Positions 16,869 through 27,136 of a DNA stretch of 64,000 bases are shown piece by piece (the first letter of the stretch is position 1; each line of letters opens with the position of its first letter). The position numbers and the translations under genes are program-made. Source of the stretch: an uncultured Roseateles sp. (lineage in GTDB: Bacteria; Pseudomonadota; Gammaproteobacteria; Burkholderiales; Burkholderiaceae); assembly GCA_946886855.1 (NCBI GenBank), contig CAMPJJ010000012.1, positions 1 to 64,000 of the forward strand, given 5' to 3'. Under the pieces are notes generated by a model, which saw only the letters and a list, made by a program, of their open reading frames with translations, was not told the DNA's origin and ran no database searches.

Positions 16869-17753
16869 ATGCTGGTCCTCGACGCCGCCGCGACTTCGCG
16901 GGCGCTGCCGTGGTCCCTCCTGATGGAGGAGATCGCGCTGGTCTGCCGCGAGCATCGCGACGGCCGGCTCACCTGCCCGCCGCGGCAGGTGCTGCCGCTG
17001 CGCCAGGACGGCGTGCTGCTGGTGATGCCCTGCCTGAGCGACACGCTGTCGATCACCAAGCTCGTCAGCGTGCATCCGCTCAATGCGGCGCTCGGCCTGC
17101 CGACGATCTCGGGCGAGGTCGTCGTGCTGGACAGCCGCACCGGCCAACGCCTGGCGGTGCTGGACGGCCCTGCGCTCACGGCGCGCCGCACGGCCGCGGT
17201 CAGCATGCTGGCGCTGCAGCACCTGAGCCGCAAGGCGCCCAGGCGCGTGCTGGTGGTCGGCGGCGGCGTGCAGGCGCGCGCTCACGTGGAGGCGCTCCAG
17301 GCGCTGCATCCGCAGGCGACCATCCATGTGCAAGGCCACCAGACGGTGCCGGGTTTTGTCGAGGAGCTCGGCGTCGAGCCGCTCCCGGCCGAATCGCAGA
17401 CGCGCCACGCCTGGGATGCCATCGTGTGCGCCACCACCAGCCGCGTGCCGGTGCTGCGTCCCGGCGTCGGTGAAGGCGCGGTCGTGATCGGCGTCGGCGC
17501 CTTCCGCGAGGACATGGTGGAACTGCCGCAGGAGCTGGTCCGTGGCGCGCAGATCTGGGTCGACGACCCGGTCGGTGCGCAGGCCGAGGCTGGCGACCTG
17601 ATGGCTGCGGGACGTTTCGAACCGCAGGATGCGATCGACGATCTCGTGCTGGGTCAGCGTCCCGTCGGCGACGGCCGCACCCGGCTCTTCAAGAGTGTCG
17701 GTTGCGCGCGTTGGGATCTGGCTGCTGCCCGTGTGGCTGTCCGCGCCGCCTGA
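16869..17753 (+). CDS. Ornithine cyclodeaminase / Delta1-pyrroline-2-carboxylate reductase family
   Basis: NAD(P)-dependent enzyme of the mu-crystallin family, 294 residues. The Rossmann motif VLVVGGGVQARAHVEAL lies near residue 125 and the family block SVHPLNAALGLPTISGEVVVLD precedes it. The N-terminus (CREHRDGRLTCPPRQVLPL) looks like the Delta1-pyrroline-2-carboxylate reductases of hydroxyproline or lysine breakdown more than true ornithine cyclodeaminases; that choice is inferred. The ATG at 16869 has GGAGC upstream. It begins 35 bp after lpdA and may be read through from the PDH operon. Confidence 0.8.
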   Translation: MLVLDAAATSRALPWSLLMEEIALVCREHRDGRLTCPPRQVLPLRQDGVLLVMPCLSDTLSITKLVSVHPLNAALGLPTISGEVVVLDSRTGQRLAVLDGPALTARRTAAVSMLALQHLSRKAPRRVLVVGGGVQARAHVEALQALHPQATIHVQGHQTVPGFVEELGVEPLPAESQTRHAWDAIVCATTSRVPVLRPGVGEGAVVIGVGAFREDMVELPQELVRGAQIWVDDPVGAQAEAGDLMAAGRFEPQDAIDDLVLGQRPVGDGRTRLFKSVGCARWDLAAARVAVRAA

Positions 17754-17790
17754 CCCTTACACGCCACCTCGACGCCCACCACGAGCTGGA

Positions 17791-17869
17791 GGCTTGCGGG
17801 GCCAGGGGGCCGGCCCGATTTGTGGAACATGTGACACGTATGAGGGCCGGCCCCCTGGCCCCGCAAGCC
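17791..17869. repeat. Perfect 26-bp inverted repeat with 27-nt spacer
   Basis: The arms 17791-17816 and 17844-17869 are exact reverse complements over 26 bp (outer GGCTTGCGGG, inner CCGGCCC), with a less GC-rich 27-nt spacer that contains GGAACATGTGACACGTATG. It lies between the convergent cyclodeaminase and HDOD genes, whose stops are at 17753 and 17874. It could act as a bidirectional terminator, but it has no T tract and the arms are far longer than a terminator needs, so a palindromic repetitive element is a good alternative. Confidence 0.9.
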
Positions 17870-17873
17870 GAAC

Positions 17874-18740
17874 TCAGGCCTCGTCCAGCAACGGCCGCAA
17901 CGCGTCGTCCCACTGCTCGAGTTCATCCTCGGACAGGTGCAGCCAGGCCAGCGCCGCTTCGCGGTTGGCGGCCCAGTCGGCGTCCTCATCCAACCCCTCG
18001 TGTTGGCGCATCAGGTGCTCGGCAATCAGTCCGGCGGCGATCAGCGAGCGGATTTCCGGCTCGATGCTCTCGTCCTTCAGCGCTTCGAAGTCGTGATGCA
18101 GCCGGATGGCTGTCATCAGCTCAGGCGCCAGGTGCCAGACCTTGATCACCAGCGCGCCGACGACGGCGTGGTCGGTGCGGTGGTTGGCGTTCTCCGTCGC
18201 GATGAAGGGCCGGTCGATGCGGGCGCCGGCTTCGACCATGGTGGCGCCATAGCCGCGCACACTCTGCAGCAACACCGGCATGCCGACATGGCAGAACAGG
18301 CCATAGCTCTGCGCCAGGTCGACCCGCATGCCGGGCAACTGGCCGGCGATGAAGCCCATTGCGACCGCGCGCTTGGTGGAGCGCTGCCAGAAGCGCAGCA
18401 GATGCGGACTGTTGACCGGGATCGCATGACGGACCAGGAAGGCCTGCATCAGCGCGACACTCTCGTCCAGGCCCAGGCGGTACATCGCCTGGCCGACGGT
18501 GGTGCAGGGCACGTGGCCTGCCACGAGATGCAACGGACTGTTGGCCACGCGCAGCAGCGTCGCCGACATCGCCACGTCGGCGGCGGCGACGCGACCCACT
18601 TCGGTGAGGTCGGGCTGAGGCAGTGCCATCGCCGCGCGCAGGCGCTGCAGCAGCTCGGGGCAGGGCGGAATCTGGATCTGGCGCAGCGGGCCGTTGGCGC
18701 GGGCCTGATCGAGTTCCTGGCGGATGGCTTGGGTCTTCAT
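17874..18740 (-). CDS. HDOD domain protein
   Basis: 288-residue cytoplasmic protein built of one HDOD domain, an HD-phosphohydrolase relative without the full catalytic set, found in signalling proteins. Typical features are the start of the helical bundle (IPPCPELLQRLRAAM), the loop with DVAMSATLLRVANSPL, the AVGALVIKVWHLAPEL helix and a following IRLHHDFEAL. Such proteins often act in c-di-GMP or motility networks. The gene is divergent from the lapG-lapD pair, with 147 bp between starts. Confidence 0.83.
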   Translation of the reverse strand: MKTQAIRQELDQARANGPLRQIQIPPCPELLQRLRAAMALPQPDLTEVGRVAAADVAMSATLLRVANSPLHLVAGHVPCTTVGQAMYRLGLDESVALMQAFLVRHAIPVNSPHLLRFWQRSTKRAVAMGFIAGQLPGMRVDLAQSYGLFCHVGMPVLLQSVRGYGATMVEAGARIDRPFIATENANHRTDHAVVGALVIKVWHLAPELMTAIRLHHDFEALKDESIEPEIRSLIAAGLIAEHLMRQHEGLDEDADWAANREAALAWLHLSEDELEQWDDALRPLLDEA

Positions 18741-18887
18741 GTGAGGGCCGGATTATCCCGATGCGCTCCGACCCGGCGCGTGAAGGGGTGCGGCAAATTG
18801 CCGCTTGTCCGGAGGCGCGTTCCCGGGGACGCATCGCGTGTCGCACTTCGCCCGCGACGGCGTGCCGGGCCAGATACATTGCAGCGC

Positions 18888-19583
18888 ATGTCACGTTTCG
18901 TCACTCGTACAGCGTCACGCGCAGGCCGGACAATCCGGCCGGCGCAACGGGCGTTGGCGGTGCTGGTGTGCGTGGCGGGCCTGTGGTCTGCGCTGGCCTG
19001 GGGGTGGGACAAGGACAGGCTGACCGAATCCGCCGCGAAGCTCTCGCCCAAGACGCTGGCCGCGGTCAGGGCCATGATGCAGATGGCGGACCGCGCCGCG
19101 GCGATGCCCGAGGAGCGCGACCGGCTGACGACGGTCAACAGCTTCTTCAACCAGCGCATCGCGTTCAAGGACGACATCGAGGTGTGGGGCCAGATCGACT
19201 ACTGGGCCACGCCGCTGGAGCTGCTGGACAAGGGCGCGGGCGACTGCGAGGACTACGCGATCGCCAAGTACATGAGCCTGCTGAGTGCCGGGGTGCCGCA
19301 GGCCAAGCTGCGGATGGTGTACGTGCGGGCGCAGTTCCAGGGGCGACCTCAGGCGCACATGGTCCTGGCCTACTATGCGCAGCCGGAGGCGGAGCCCTTG
19401 ATTCTGGACAATATCAATCCGGAGATCCGGCCCGCGTCCCTGCGGCCCGACCTGACCCCGGTGTTCAGCTTCAACGGGGAGGGCTTGTGGAGCGGCGTGG
19501 GTGCCACCACGGCGGGGAATCCGCTGGTGCGCTTGTCGCTGTGGCGCGACCTGCTGGCGAAGGCGAAGGCGGAGGGCTTCTGA
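18888..19583 (+). CDS. lapG: Periplasmic transglutaminase-like cysteine protease LapG
   Basis: Calcium-dependent periplasmic protease that in Pseudomonas releases the large adhesin LapA from the cell surface. The 231-residue protein has an N-terminal export helix (about 20-38), then the BTLCP domain with WGQIDYWATPLELLDKGAGDCEDYA. The catalytic triad is visible as Cys120, His157 (PQAHMVLAYY) and Asp174 (LILDNIN). The immediately following gene is lapD, its inhibitor, with 22 bp between them, which supports the name. No adhesin substrate is in the window. Confidence 0.92.
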   Translation: MSRFVTRTASRAGRTIRPAQRALAVLVCVAGLWSALAWGWDKDRLTESAAKLSPKTLAAVRAMMQMADRAAAMPEERDRLTTVNSFFNQRIAFKDDIEVWGQIDYWATPLELLDKGAGDCEDYAIAKYMSLLSAGVPQAKLRMVYVRAQFQGRPQAHMVLAYYAQPEAEPLILDNINPEIRPASLRPDLTPVFSFNGEGLWSGVGATTAGNPLVRLSLWRDLLAKAKAEGF

Positions 19584-19605
19584 TGGGCGACGGAGAATTC
19601 ACGAC

Positions 19606-21534
19606 ATGTCCCTGATAAGACAAATCTGGTGGCTGGTCCTGGGCGCGGTGCTGGCGTCGGCGCTGGGCGGCGTCGCGGTGAGCACCTGGTCGCTGCGCGA
19701 GCTGCTGCAGACGCAGGCGCAGCTGAAGAACGCCGACAACGCCAATGCGCTCGCGCTGGCGCTGTCGCAGCAGAAGGGCGATGCGGAGCTGATGTCGCTG
19801 CTGATCTCGGCGCAGTTCGACGCGGGCGCCTACGAGAGCGTTCGCTGGCGGGACGGCAGCGGCGCGCCGGTGTTCGAGCGCCATCTGGAGACGCCGCAGA
19901 CCTCGCATGCGCCGCGCTGGTTCGTGGCGCTGCTGCCGCTGGACGTGGCGCCGGGCGTGGCCAAGGTGTCGGACGGCTGGAAGGCCGCCGGCGAGATCGA
20001 GTTGCGCGGTCAGACCGGCTACGTGCACGAGGCGCTGTGGCGAGCGACGCTCAGCACGGCCTTGTGGCTGCTGGCGGTGGGGCTGGCGACGGGCGTCGCG
20101 GCGGCGGCGGTGCTGGCGCGGCTGCGCCGGCCGCTGGACACGGCGGTGCGGCAGGCCGAGGGCGTCTCGCAAGGGCGCTTCGAGACCGTGCTGGAGCCGC
20201 GCGTGCCGGAGATGCGCAAGCTGACGAGCGCGATGAACACCATGGTGCTGCGCACGCGGCAGATGTTCGAGGCCCAGGCCGAGCAGCTGCGCACGCTGCA
20301 TCACCAGCTGCTGTGCGACGAGCTGACCGGGCTGTCGCACCGGCGGCAATTCGTGGCGGAACTGAATTCGGCGCTGGAGCGCGATGACGGCCCGCTGCGC
20401 GCGGGGCTGGTGCTGGTGCGTCTGCGGGACCTGCAGGGGCTGAACCAGCGTCTCGGGCATGGCGCGACGGACCAGGCGCTGATGGCGATCGCGCAGGCGC
20501 TGCGGGTGTATCCGGAGCAGGTCCGCGGCTGCCTCGCGGGGCGGCTCAACGGCTCGGACTTCGCGCTGTGGCTGCCGGCGCCGAACGTGGTCGGGGACAC
20601 CGCCCAGGCGCTGGCCGACGCGTTGCGGGCCGGCCTGCAGAACCTGGGATCTGGGGTCGGCGTCGCGCTGGGCGCGGTCGAGCTGATGCGCGACCAGCCG
20701 ATGAGCGCCTGGTTCGCCGCGGCCGACGCGGCGCTGGCCAAGGCCGAGCAGGGCGAAGGCGTCGTGCTGGAGCTGCGCGAGGCGCCGCCCTCGGACGAGG
20801 TCGCGCAGGGCGAGCGCGCGTGGCGCGCGTTGATCTCGGACGCGCTGGCGCATCAACGCAGCCGGCTGCTGGAATTCCCGCTGATCGGCCGCGAGCGTCA
20901 GGTGCTGCATCTGGAGTGCCCGCTTCAACTGAAGCTGAACCCGGTTGGCGAATTCGAGCCGGCCGCGCGCTGGCTGCCGCTGGCGCTGCGTCATCGACTC
21001 AGCGCCGAGGCGGACCTCCAAGCGCTCGCGCTGGCGCTGCAGGCCACGCAACGGGACTCGCGGATGCGCTGCGTCAACGTGGCGCCGGCATCACTCAACG
21101 ACGGCAGCTTCATCGCCCGGGCCCGCGAGCTGGTGCAGGCGGCCCCGGCGGCGGTGCGACGCCAGACCGGACTGGAATTGGCCGAGCCGGCGGCGGCGCA
21201 GCACTTCGAAGCATTGCAGGAACTGGGTCGTCAATTGCGGCCGCTGGGTGTCCAGCTCGGCCTCGAACACGCGGGCGCCGGACTGGCTCAAATCGACCGT
21301 CTTTTCCAGGCCGGACTGGACTACGTGAAGCTGGACAGCTCGGTGGTGAGCGGCGTGTCGGCGGATGTGGCTCGGGCCGCGTTCGTGCGCAGCCTGGTGG
21401 TGATGCTGCGCAGCCTCTCTCTGAAGGTCTACGCGGAAGGCGTCACCGATGCGCTCGACGCGCAGGCGCTGTGGGATTGCGAACTCGACGGCATCACCGG
21501 CCCGTGGGCGTCGGCACAGGAAATCAAGCCCTGA
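19606..21534 (+). CDS. lapD: LapD-like c-di-GMP receptor (degenerate GGDEF-EAL)
   Basis: Inner-membrane receptor that binds c-di-GMP inside and holds LapG outside. The 642 residues comprise TM1 (about 8-28), a LapD/MoxY periplasmic domain (30-145), TM2 (about 148-168), a HAMP segment, a GGDEF domain and an EAL domain. The GGDEF motif reads NGSDF and the EAL motif region reads EFPL, so neither cyclase nor phosphodiesterase activity is expected, as in known LapD. Later EAL-fold blocks such as KLDSSVV and YAEGV remain. Its stop codon abuts the stop of the convergent NUDIX gene with no gap. Confidence 0.92.
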   Translation: MSLIRQIWWLVLGAVLASALGGVAVSTWSLRELLQTQAQLKNADNANALALALSQQKGDAELMSLLISAQFDAGAYESVRWRDGSGAPVFERHLETPQTSHAPRWFVALLPLDVAPGVAKVSDGWKAAGEIELRGQTGYVHEALWRATLSTALWLLAVGLATGVAAAAVLARLRRPLDTAVRQAEGVSQGRFETVLEPRVPEMRKLTSAMNTMVLRTRQMFEAQAEQLRTLHHQLLCDELTGLSHRRQFVAELNSALERDDGPLRAGLVLVRLRDLQGLNQRLGHGATDQALMAIAQALRVYPEQVRGCLAGRLNGSDFALWLPAPNVVGDTAQALADALRAGLQNLGSGVGVALGAVELMRDQPMSAWFAAADAALAKAEQGEGVVLELREAPPSDEVAQGERAWRALISDALAHQRSRLLEFPLIGRERQVLHLECPLQLKLNPVGEFEPAARWLPLALRHRLSAEADLQALALALQATQRDSRMRCVNVAPASLNDGSFIARARELVQAAPAAVRRQTGLELAEPAAAQHFEALQELGRQLRPLGVQLGLEHAGAGLAQIDRLFQAGLDYVKLDSSVVSGVSADVARAAFVRSLVVMLRSLSLKVYAEGVTDALDAQALWDCELDGITGPWASAQEIKP

Positions 21535-22083
21535 CTAGTCGATATCCGCCGTATGCAACGGATATCCGTTGCCGCTGCGGCGGTCCTCGAAGAAGCGCTG
21601 CAGCGCTTCGCGGATCGTGTGGAAGGCGATCTCGTCCCACGGCACCTCGTGCTCGAGGAACAGCTTGGCTTCGAGGGTTTCCGGACCCGGGTCGAACACC
21701 GGGCTCAGCAGCTTCGCGCGGTAGAAGGCGTGGACCTGCCCGACGCGGACCACGTTCATCACGCAGTACAGGTTCTGCAGTTCGATCTGCGCGCCGGCTT
21801 CTTCGACCGTCTCCCGCGCCGCGCCTTCGGCCAGCGTCTCGCCGAGTTCCATGAAACCCGCCGGCAGCGTCCACTTGCCGAGCCGCGGCTCGATCGCGCG
21901 CTTGCAGAGCAGCACCTGGTCGCCCCACACCGGCAGGGTGCCGACGACGTTCAGCGGATTCTCGTAATGGATCGCGCCGCACGCGGTACACGTCGCGCGC
22001 TCCCGGTTGTCATCGGCCGGGACGCGGTATTCGATCTGGCCGCCGCAGGTGGGGCAATGCTGGTAGCGCCGCGCTTGGAACAT
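21535..22083 (-). CDS. NUDIX hydrolase with N-terminal zinc ribbon
   Basis: 182-residue cytoplasmic hydrolase of nucleoside-diphosphate-X compounds. An N-terminal zinc ribbon (CPTCG, then CTACG, residues 9-40) precedes the Nudix box GFMELGETLAEGAARETVEEAG, which fits the consensus GX5EX7REUXEEXGU. The ribbon resembles the NudC NADH pyrophosphatase type, but the protein is shorter and lacks the NudC C-terminal motif, so the substrate stays open. The start MFQARRYQHCPTC is preferred to an in-frame start 54 bp upstream, which would overlap maiA. Confidence 0.9.
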   Translation of the reverse strand: MFQARRYQHCPTCGGQIEYRVPADDNRERATCTACGAIHYENPLNVVGTLPVWGDQVLLCKRAIEPRLGKWTLPAGFMELGETLAEGAARETVEEAGAQIELQNLYCVMNVVRVGQVHAFYRAKLLSPVFDPGPETLEAKLFLEHEVPWDEIAFHTIREALQRFFEDRRSGNGYPLHTADID

Positions 22084-22135
22084 GGGCCGCAGTGTACCGG
22101 CCTCCGCTTGGGCCTCCGTGGCATCATCGCCGGCC

Positions 22136-22774
22136 ATGGAGCTCTACAACTACTTCCGTTCGTCCGCCTCTTACCGCGTCCGCATCGCGATGGCGCTCAA
22201 GGGCCTGGACTTCGACTACAAGTCCATCCACCTCGCGAAGAACGAGCAGTTCAACGAGTCCTACGCCGCCGTCTCCGCGTCGCGGCTGGTCCCGCTGTTG
22301 AAGGACGGCGACGCGCTCGTCACGCAGTCGATGGCGATCATCGAGTACCTCGACGAGACGCACCCCGAGCCGCCGCTGCTGCCCGGCGACGCGCTGAGCC
22401 GCGCCTACATCCGAGCGCTGTCCCAGGACATCGCCTGCGAGATCCATCCGCTGAACAACCTGCGCGTGCTGCGCTACCTGGTGAAGGACCTCGGCGTCGG
22501 CGACGACAACAAGACGCGCTGGATCCATCACTGGGTCGAGAGCGGGCTGGCGGTCGTCGAGCAACGTCTGAAAGCCGACGGGCGATCGGGCCGCTTCTGC
22601 TTCGGCGACACGCCGACGATGGCCGATTGCGTGCTGGTGCCGCAGATCTTCAACGCGCAGCGCTTCGACAGCCGGCTCGATCACGTGCCGACGGTCATGA
22701 AGATCTTCGAGCACTGCATGGCGCTCGACGCCTTCAGCCAGACGCATCCGAGCGCCTGTCCCGATGCGGAATGA
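22136..22774 (+). CDS. maiA: Maleylacetoacetate isomerase
   Basis: Glutathione-dependent zeta-class GST of 212 residues that isomerises maleylacetoacetate to fumarylacetoacetate in tyrosine breakdown. The N-terminal motif RSSASYRVRIAMALKG holds the active-site serines, and the conserved block SRLVPLL, the QSMAIIEYLDE glutathione site and the C-terminal family blocks (HPLNNLRVL, WIHHWVESGL) are present. hmgA and fahA, which act before and after it, lie 27-30 kb away. pgeF overlaps its 3' end by 11 bp. Confidence 0.95.
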   Translation: MELYNYFRSSASYRVRIAMALKGLDFDYKSIHLAKNEQFNESYAAVSASRLVPLLKDGDALVTQSMAIIEYLDETHPEPPLLPGDALSRAYIRALSQDIACEIHPLNNLRVLRYLVKDLGVGDDNKTRWIHHWVESGLAVVEQRLKADGRSGRFCFGDTPTMADCVLVPQIFNAQRFDSRLDHVPTVMKIFEHCMALDAFSQTHPSACPDAE

Positions 22775-23483
22775 GGACTGGCTGCGACCGGCATGGGCCG
22801 CGTCGCACGTTGACGCCTTCATGACCACGCGCGCTGGTGGCGTCAGCGGAGGCCCGCAGTCGCCGGAAGCGCAGCGCGGATTGACGAGCCTCAACCTCGG
22901 GCGCTCGGGCGGTGACGACCCGGCGAATGTGGTCGAGAACCGCCGGCGCGTCGCCGCCGCGATCGGCGGACATCCCGTTTTCCTGAAGCAGGTGCATGGG
23001 ACGACCGTGTTGCGCCTGCGCGCCGGGCACGCGCTCCCCGAGGCCGATCCCGAGGCGGCGGATGCGGCCATCAGCACCGACCCGGCGCTCGCCTGCGCGG
23101 TGATGGTCGCGGACTGCCTGCCGGTGCTGTTCGCCGGACCGGGCGTGGTGGGCGCCTCGCATGCGGGCTGGCGAGGACTCGCGGGCGGGGTGCTGGAGAA
23201 CACCGTCGCCGCGATGTGCGAAGCCGCGCATTGCGAGCCTCGCGAGATCCGCGCCTGGATGGGCGCGGGCATCGGACCGGCGCAGTTCGAAGTCGGCGCC
23301 GACGTGCTCGCCGCCTTCGGCGCGGAGCCACTCCATCAGGATCAACCGATGTTCCGCTTCCAGCGGAACGAAGAGGGCGACGCGCGTTGGCGCGCCGATC
23401 TCTACGGTCTCGCGCGGCGCCGACTGGGGGCGCTCGGCATCGCCGACATCAGCGGCGGCGGCTGGTGCACGCTCAGCGAGCCG

Positions 23484-23852
<369 letters not shown>

Positions 23853-24010
23853 CAACGATTTCCTCGGCTCTCCGCGACAGCAGCGTCACGCGGGGGTAAG
23901 CTGATCGAGCTACAAAGCGCCTGAGCATATGCGAAGCCTCCCCGTCGATCCGCCGCTTGCGCGGGGTCGGCTGTGGCAAGCTTCTTGCTCAGGTTGGCAT
24001 GAGGAGACAC

Positions 24011-25801
24011 ATGAGCGCGAACAACGCCGCCGCCGGGTCCACCGGCGCATCGGTCCACGGTTTCGAACACTGGGCCCAGCAGGCCCAACAGGCGGCCAGC
24101 GGGCTGTCGCACGGGTTCGGCGACGCCTTCAAGCAATTGCAGGCGATGCAGATCCCGGCCGACGCGTGGTCGCAACTGCAGTCGGACTACATCCATCAGG
24201 CCAGTGCCCTGTGGAACGCCGCGCTGGGTGAATCTTCGAAGGCCGCGCAGGGCGCGGCGTCGGCGGCGTCTGCGTCTGCGGCCGCCGCTGCCACCGCGGG
24301 GGCCGCCGCCCCGCTGAAGGATCGCCGCTTCGCCGATGCCTCCTGGAACGACAACCGCCTGGCGCACTTCACCGCGCAGCTCTACCTGCTCAACGCGAAG
24401 ACGCTGCAGCGCATGGCGGATCAGGTGCAGGCCGACGACAAGACCCGCGCCCGTGTCCGCTTCGCGGTGCAGCAGTTCGTCGATGCATCGTCGCCGAGCA
24501 ACTTCCTCGCGCTGAATCCCGAAGCGCAGCAGCGCGCGCTGAACACGCAGGGGGAGAGCCTCGCCCGCGGCCTGCAGCTGCTGATGTCCGACCTGCAGCG
24601 CGGTCACGTGTCGCAGACCGACGAGTCCGCCTTCGAGGTCGGCCGCAACGTCGCGACGACCGAAGGGCATGTCGTCTTCGAGAACGAATTCTTCCAGCTG
24701 CTCGAATACAAGCCGCTCACCGCGAAGGTGCATGCGCGGCCGCTGCTGATGGTGCCGCCCTGCATCAACAAGTACTACATCCTCGACCTGCAGTCGGAGA
24801 ACTCGCTGATCCGCTACGCGGTGGCGCAGGGCCATCGCACCTTCGTGGTGAGCTGGCGCAATCCGGATGCCGACTGCGTGCACTGGACCTGGGACGACTA
24901 CATCGGCCAGGCCGCGATCAAGGCCATCGAGGTCACGCGGGAGATCGCCGGCACCGAAACGATCAACACGCTGGGCTTCTGCGTCGGCGGGACCATCCTG
25001 GCGACCGCGCTGGCCGTGCTGGCCGCGCGCGGCCAGCAGCCTGCCGAGAGCGTCACCCTGCTGACCACGCTGATCGATTTCAGCAGCAACGGCATCCTGG
25101 ACCTGTTCATCGACGAGCAGGCGGTGCAGCTGCGCGAGATGACGCTCGGCGACCAGGCCGTGAGCGGTCCGGGCCTGCTCAAGGGTCAGGAACTCGCGAC
25201 GACCTTCAGCTTCCTCCGTCCCAACGACCTGGTCTGGAACTACGTCGTCGGCAACTACCTGAAGGGCGACGCGCCGCCGGCCTTCGACCTGCTGTACTGG
25301 AACGGCGACGCGACCAACCTGCCGGGCCCGATGTACTGCTGGTACCTGCGCCACACCTACCTGCAGAACGAGCTGCGAATCCCGGGCCGGCTGACCGTCT
25401 GCGGCGAGAAGATCGACCTCGGCGCGATCCAGGCGCCGGTCTACCTCTACGGCTCGCGCGAGGACCACATCGTCCCGTGGGACGCCGCCTACCGCAGCAC
25501 GCAGGTGTTCAAGGGCAAGAAGCGTTTCGTGCTCGGCGCGTCCGGGCACATCGCCGGCGTCATCAATCCGCCGGAGAAGAAGAAGCGCAGCCACTGGCTG
25601 GGGAAGGGCACGGCGCTGCCGGCCGACCACCAGCAGTGGCTGCAGTCCGCCACCGAGCATCCCGGCAGCTGGTGGACCGACTGGTCGCAGTGGCTGGCCG
25701 GCCACGCGGGGCCGCAGAAGGCGGCGCCGCGCAAGCCGGGCGGCCGCGGCCACGAGGCCATCGAGCCGGCGCCAGGCCGTTATGTGAAACAGCGCGCGTG
25801 A
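24011..25801 (+). CDS. phaC: Class I poly(3-hydroxyalkanoate) synthase
   Basis: Polymerises 3-hydroxybutyryl-CoA on the surface of carbon-storage granules. The 596-residue length is that of class I synthases. After a variable N-terminus with an Ala-rich stretch (about 80-98), the alpha/beta hydrolase core carries the lipase-like box GFCVGGT with catalytic Cys324; His513 ([12 protein letters not shown]) completes the site with the Asp of [15 protein letters not shown] near 480. The ATG at 24011 follows GAGGAG. It heads the phaC-phaA-phaB operon; phaA starts 30 bp downstream. Confidence 0.97.
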   Translation: MSANNAAAGSTGASVHGFEHWAQQAQQAASGLSHGFGDAFKQLQAMQIPADAWSQLQSDYIHQASALWNAALGESSKAAQGAASAASASAAAAATAGAAAPLKDRRFADASWNDNRLAHFTAQLYLLNAKTLQRMADQVQADDKTRARVRFAVQQFVDASSPSNFLALNPEAQQRALNTQGESLARGLQLLMSDLQRGHVSQTDESAFEVGRNVATTEGHVVFENEFFQLLEYKPLTAKVHARPLLMVPPCINKYYILDLQSENSLIRYAVAQGHRTFVVSWRNPDADCVHWTWDDYIGQAAIKAIEVTREIAGTETINTLGFCVGGTILATALAVLAARGQQPAESVTLLTTLIDFSSNGILDLFIDEQAVQLREMTLGDQAVSGPGLLKGQELATTFSFLRPNDLVWNYVVGNYLKGDAPPAFDLLYWNGDATNLPGPMYCWYLRHTYLQNELRIPGRLTVCGEKIDLGAIQAPVYLYGSREDHIVPWDAAYRSTQVFKGKKRFVLGASGHIAGVINPPEKKKRSHWLGKGTALPADHQQWLQSATEHPGSWWTDWSQWLAGHAGPQKAAPRKPGGRGHEAIEPAPGRYVKQRA

Positions 25802-25831
25802 CACCCACGCCCGCGCATCGAGGAGCAAGTC

Positions 25832-27019
25832 ATGAGTTCACCCCAAGACATCGTCATCGTCGCCGCGGCGCGCACGCCGATCGGCAAGTTCGGAGGGACG
25901 CTGTCGAAGACGCCCGCCAGCGAGCTGGGCGCGATCGTCATCCAGGAGCTGCTGCGCCGCAGCGGCCTGCAGCCCGACCAGATCAACGAGGTCATCCTCG
26001 GCCAGGTGCTGACCGCGGGCGTCGGCCAGAACCCGGCGCGCCAGGCCGTCATCAAGGCCGGCCTGCCGGTGACCGTGCCGGCGATGACCATCAACAAGGT
26101 CTGCGGCTCCGGCCTGAAGGCCGTGATGCTGGCCGCGCAGGCGATCCGCGACGGCGACTCGGACATCATCATCGCCGGCGGCCAGGAGAGCATGAGCCTG
26201 GCGCCGCACGTGCTGCCGGGCTCGCGCGAAGGCCAGCGCATGGGCGACTGGAAGCTGGTCGACACCATGATCACCGACGGCCTGTGGGATGTGTACAACC
26301 AGTACCACATGGGCATCACCGCCGAGAACGTGGCCAAGGAGTACCGCGTCAGCCGCGCGCAGCAGGATGAACTGGCGCTCGCCAGCCAGCAGAAGGCCGC
26401 CGCGGCGCAGGACGCGGGCCGCTTCACCGCCGAGATCGTGCCGGTGACGATCCCGCAGAAGAAGGGCGATCCGGTCGTGTTCTCGAACGACGAGTTCATC
26501 AACCGCAAGTCCAACGCCGAAGCGCTGGCCGGCTTGAAGCCGGCCTTCGACAAGGCCGGGACGGTGACGGCCGGCAACGCGTCGGGCCTGAACGACGGCG
26601 CCGCCGGCCTGGTGCTGATGACCGACGCCAAGGCCAAGGCGCTGGGCCTGACGCCGCTGGCGCGCCTGGCGTCGTACGCCAGCGCCGGCGTCGATCCCAA
26701 GACCATGGGCATGGGGCCGGTGCCGGCCTCGCGCAAGGCGCTGCAGCGCGCCGGCTGGCAGCCCAAGGACCTCGACCTGCTCGAGATCAACGAGGCCTTC
26801 GCCGCGCAGGCCTGCGCGGTGCATCAGGAAATGGGCTGGGATGTCAGCAAGGTCAACGTCAACGGCGGCGCGATCGCGCTGGGCCATCCGATCGGCGCGT
26901 CCGGCGCCCGCATCCTGGTCACGCTGCTGCACGAGATGATCAAGCGCGATGCGAAGAAGGGCATCGCCAGCCTGTGCATCGGCGGCGGCATGGGCGTCGC
27001 GCTCTGCGTCGAGCGCTGA
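25832..27019 (+). CDS. phaA: Acetyl-CoA acetyltransferase (beta-ketothiolase)
   Basis: Condenses two acetyl-CoA to acetoacetyl-CoA, the first PHB step. The 395-residue thiolase shows Cys91 in [14 protein letters not shown], the NEAFAAQA block, the [10 protein letters not shown] histidine motif and the C-terminal [13 protein letters not shown] with the second catalytic Cys. Operon position between phaC and phaB gives the physiological role. A 117-bp gap with a C/T-rich stretch separates it from phaB. Confidence 0.96.
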   Translation: MSSPQDIVIVAAARTPIGKFGGTLSKTPASELGAIVIQELLRRSGLQPDQINEVILGQVLTAGVGQNPARQAVIKAGLPVTVPAMTINKVCGSGLKAVMLAAQAIRDGDSDIIIAGGQESMSLAPHVLPGSREGQRMGDWKLVDTMITDGLWDVYNQYHMGITAENVAKEYRVSRAQQDELALASQQKAAAAQDAGRFTAEIVPVTIPQKKGDPVVFSNDEFINRKSNAEALAGLKPAFDKAGTVTAGNASGLNDGAAGLVLMTDAKAKALGLTPLARLASYASAGVDPKTMGMGPVPASRKALQRAGWQPKDLDLLEINEAFAAQACAVHQEMGWDVSKVNVNGGAIALGHPIGASGARILVTLLHEMIKRDAKKGIASLCIGGGMGVALCVER

Positions 27020-27136
27020 CGGCGGCGCCGCTGTCCCAGCGTCTTCCCTTTTTCCTTTTCGCGTCTTTCCCGTTTCCCCATTCCAGTCACCCGGGCCGCG
27101 GACGCGGCGCTCCGGCGTGTCATACAGGAGGCAAGC

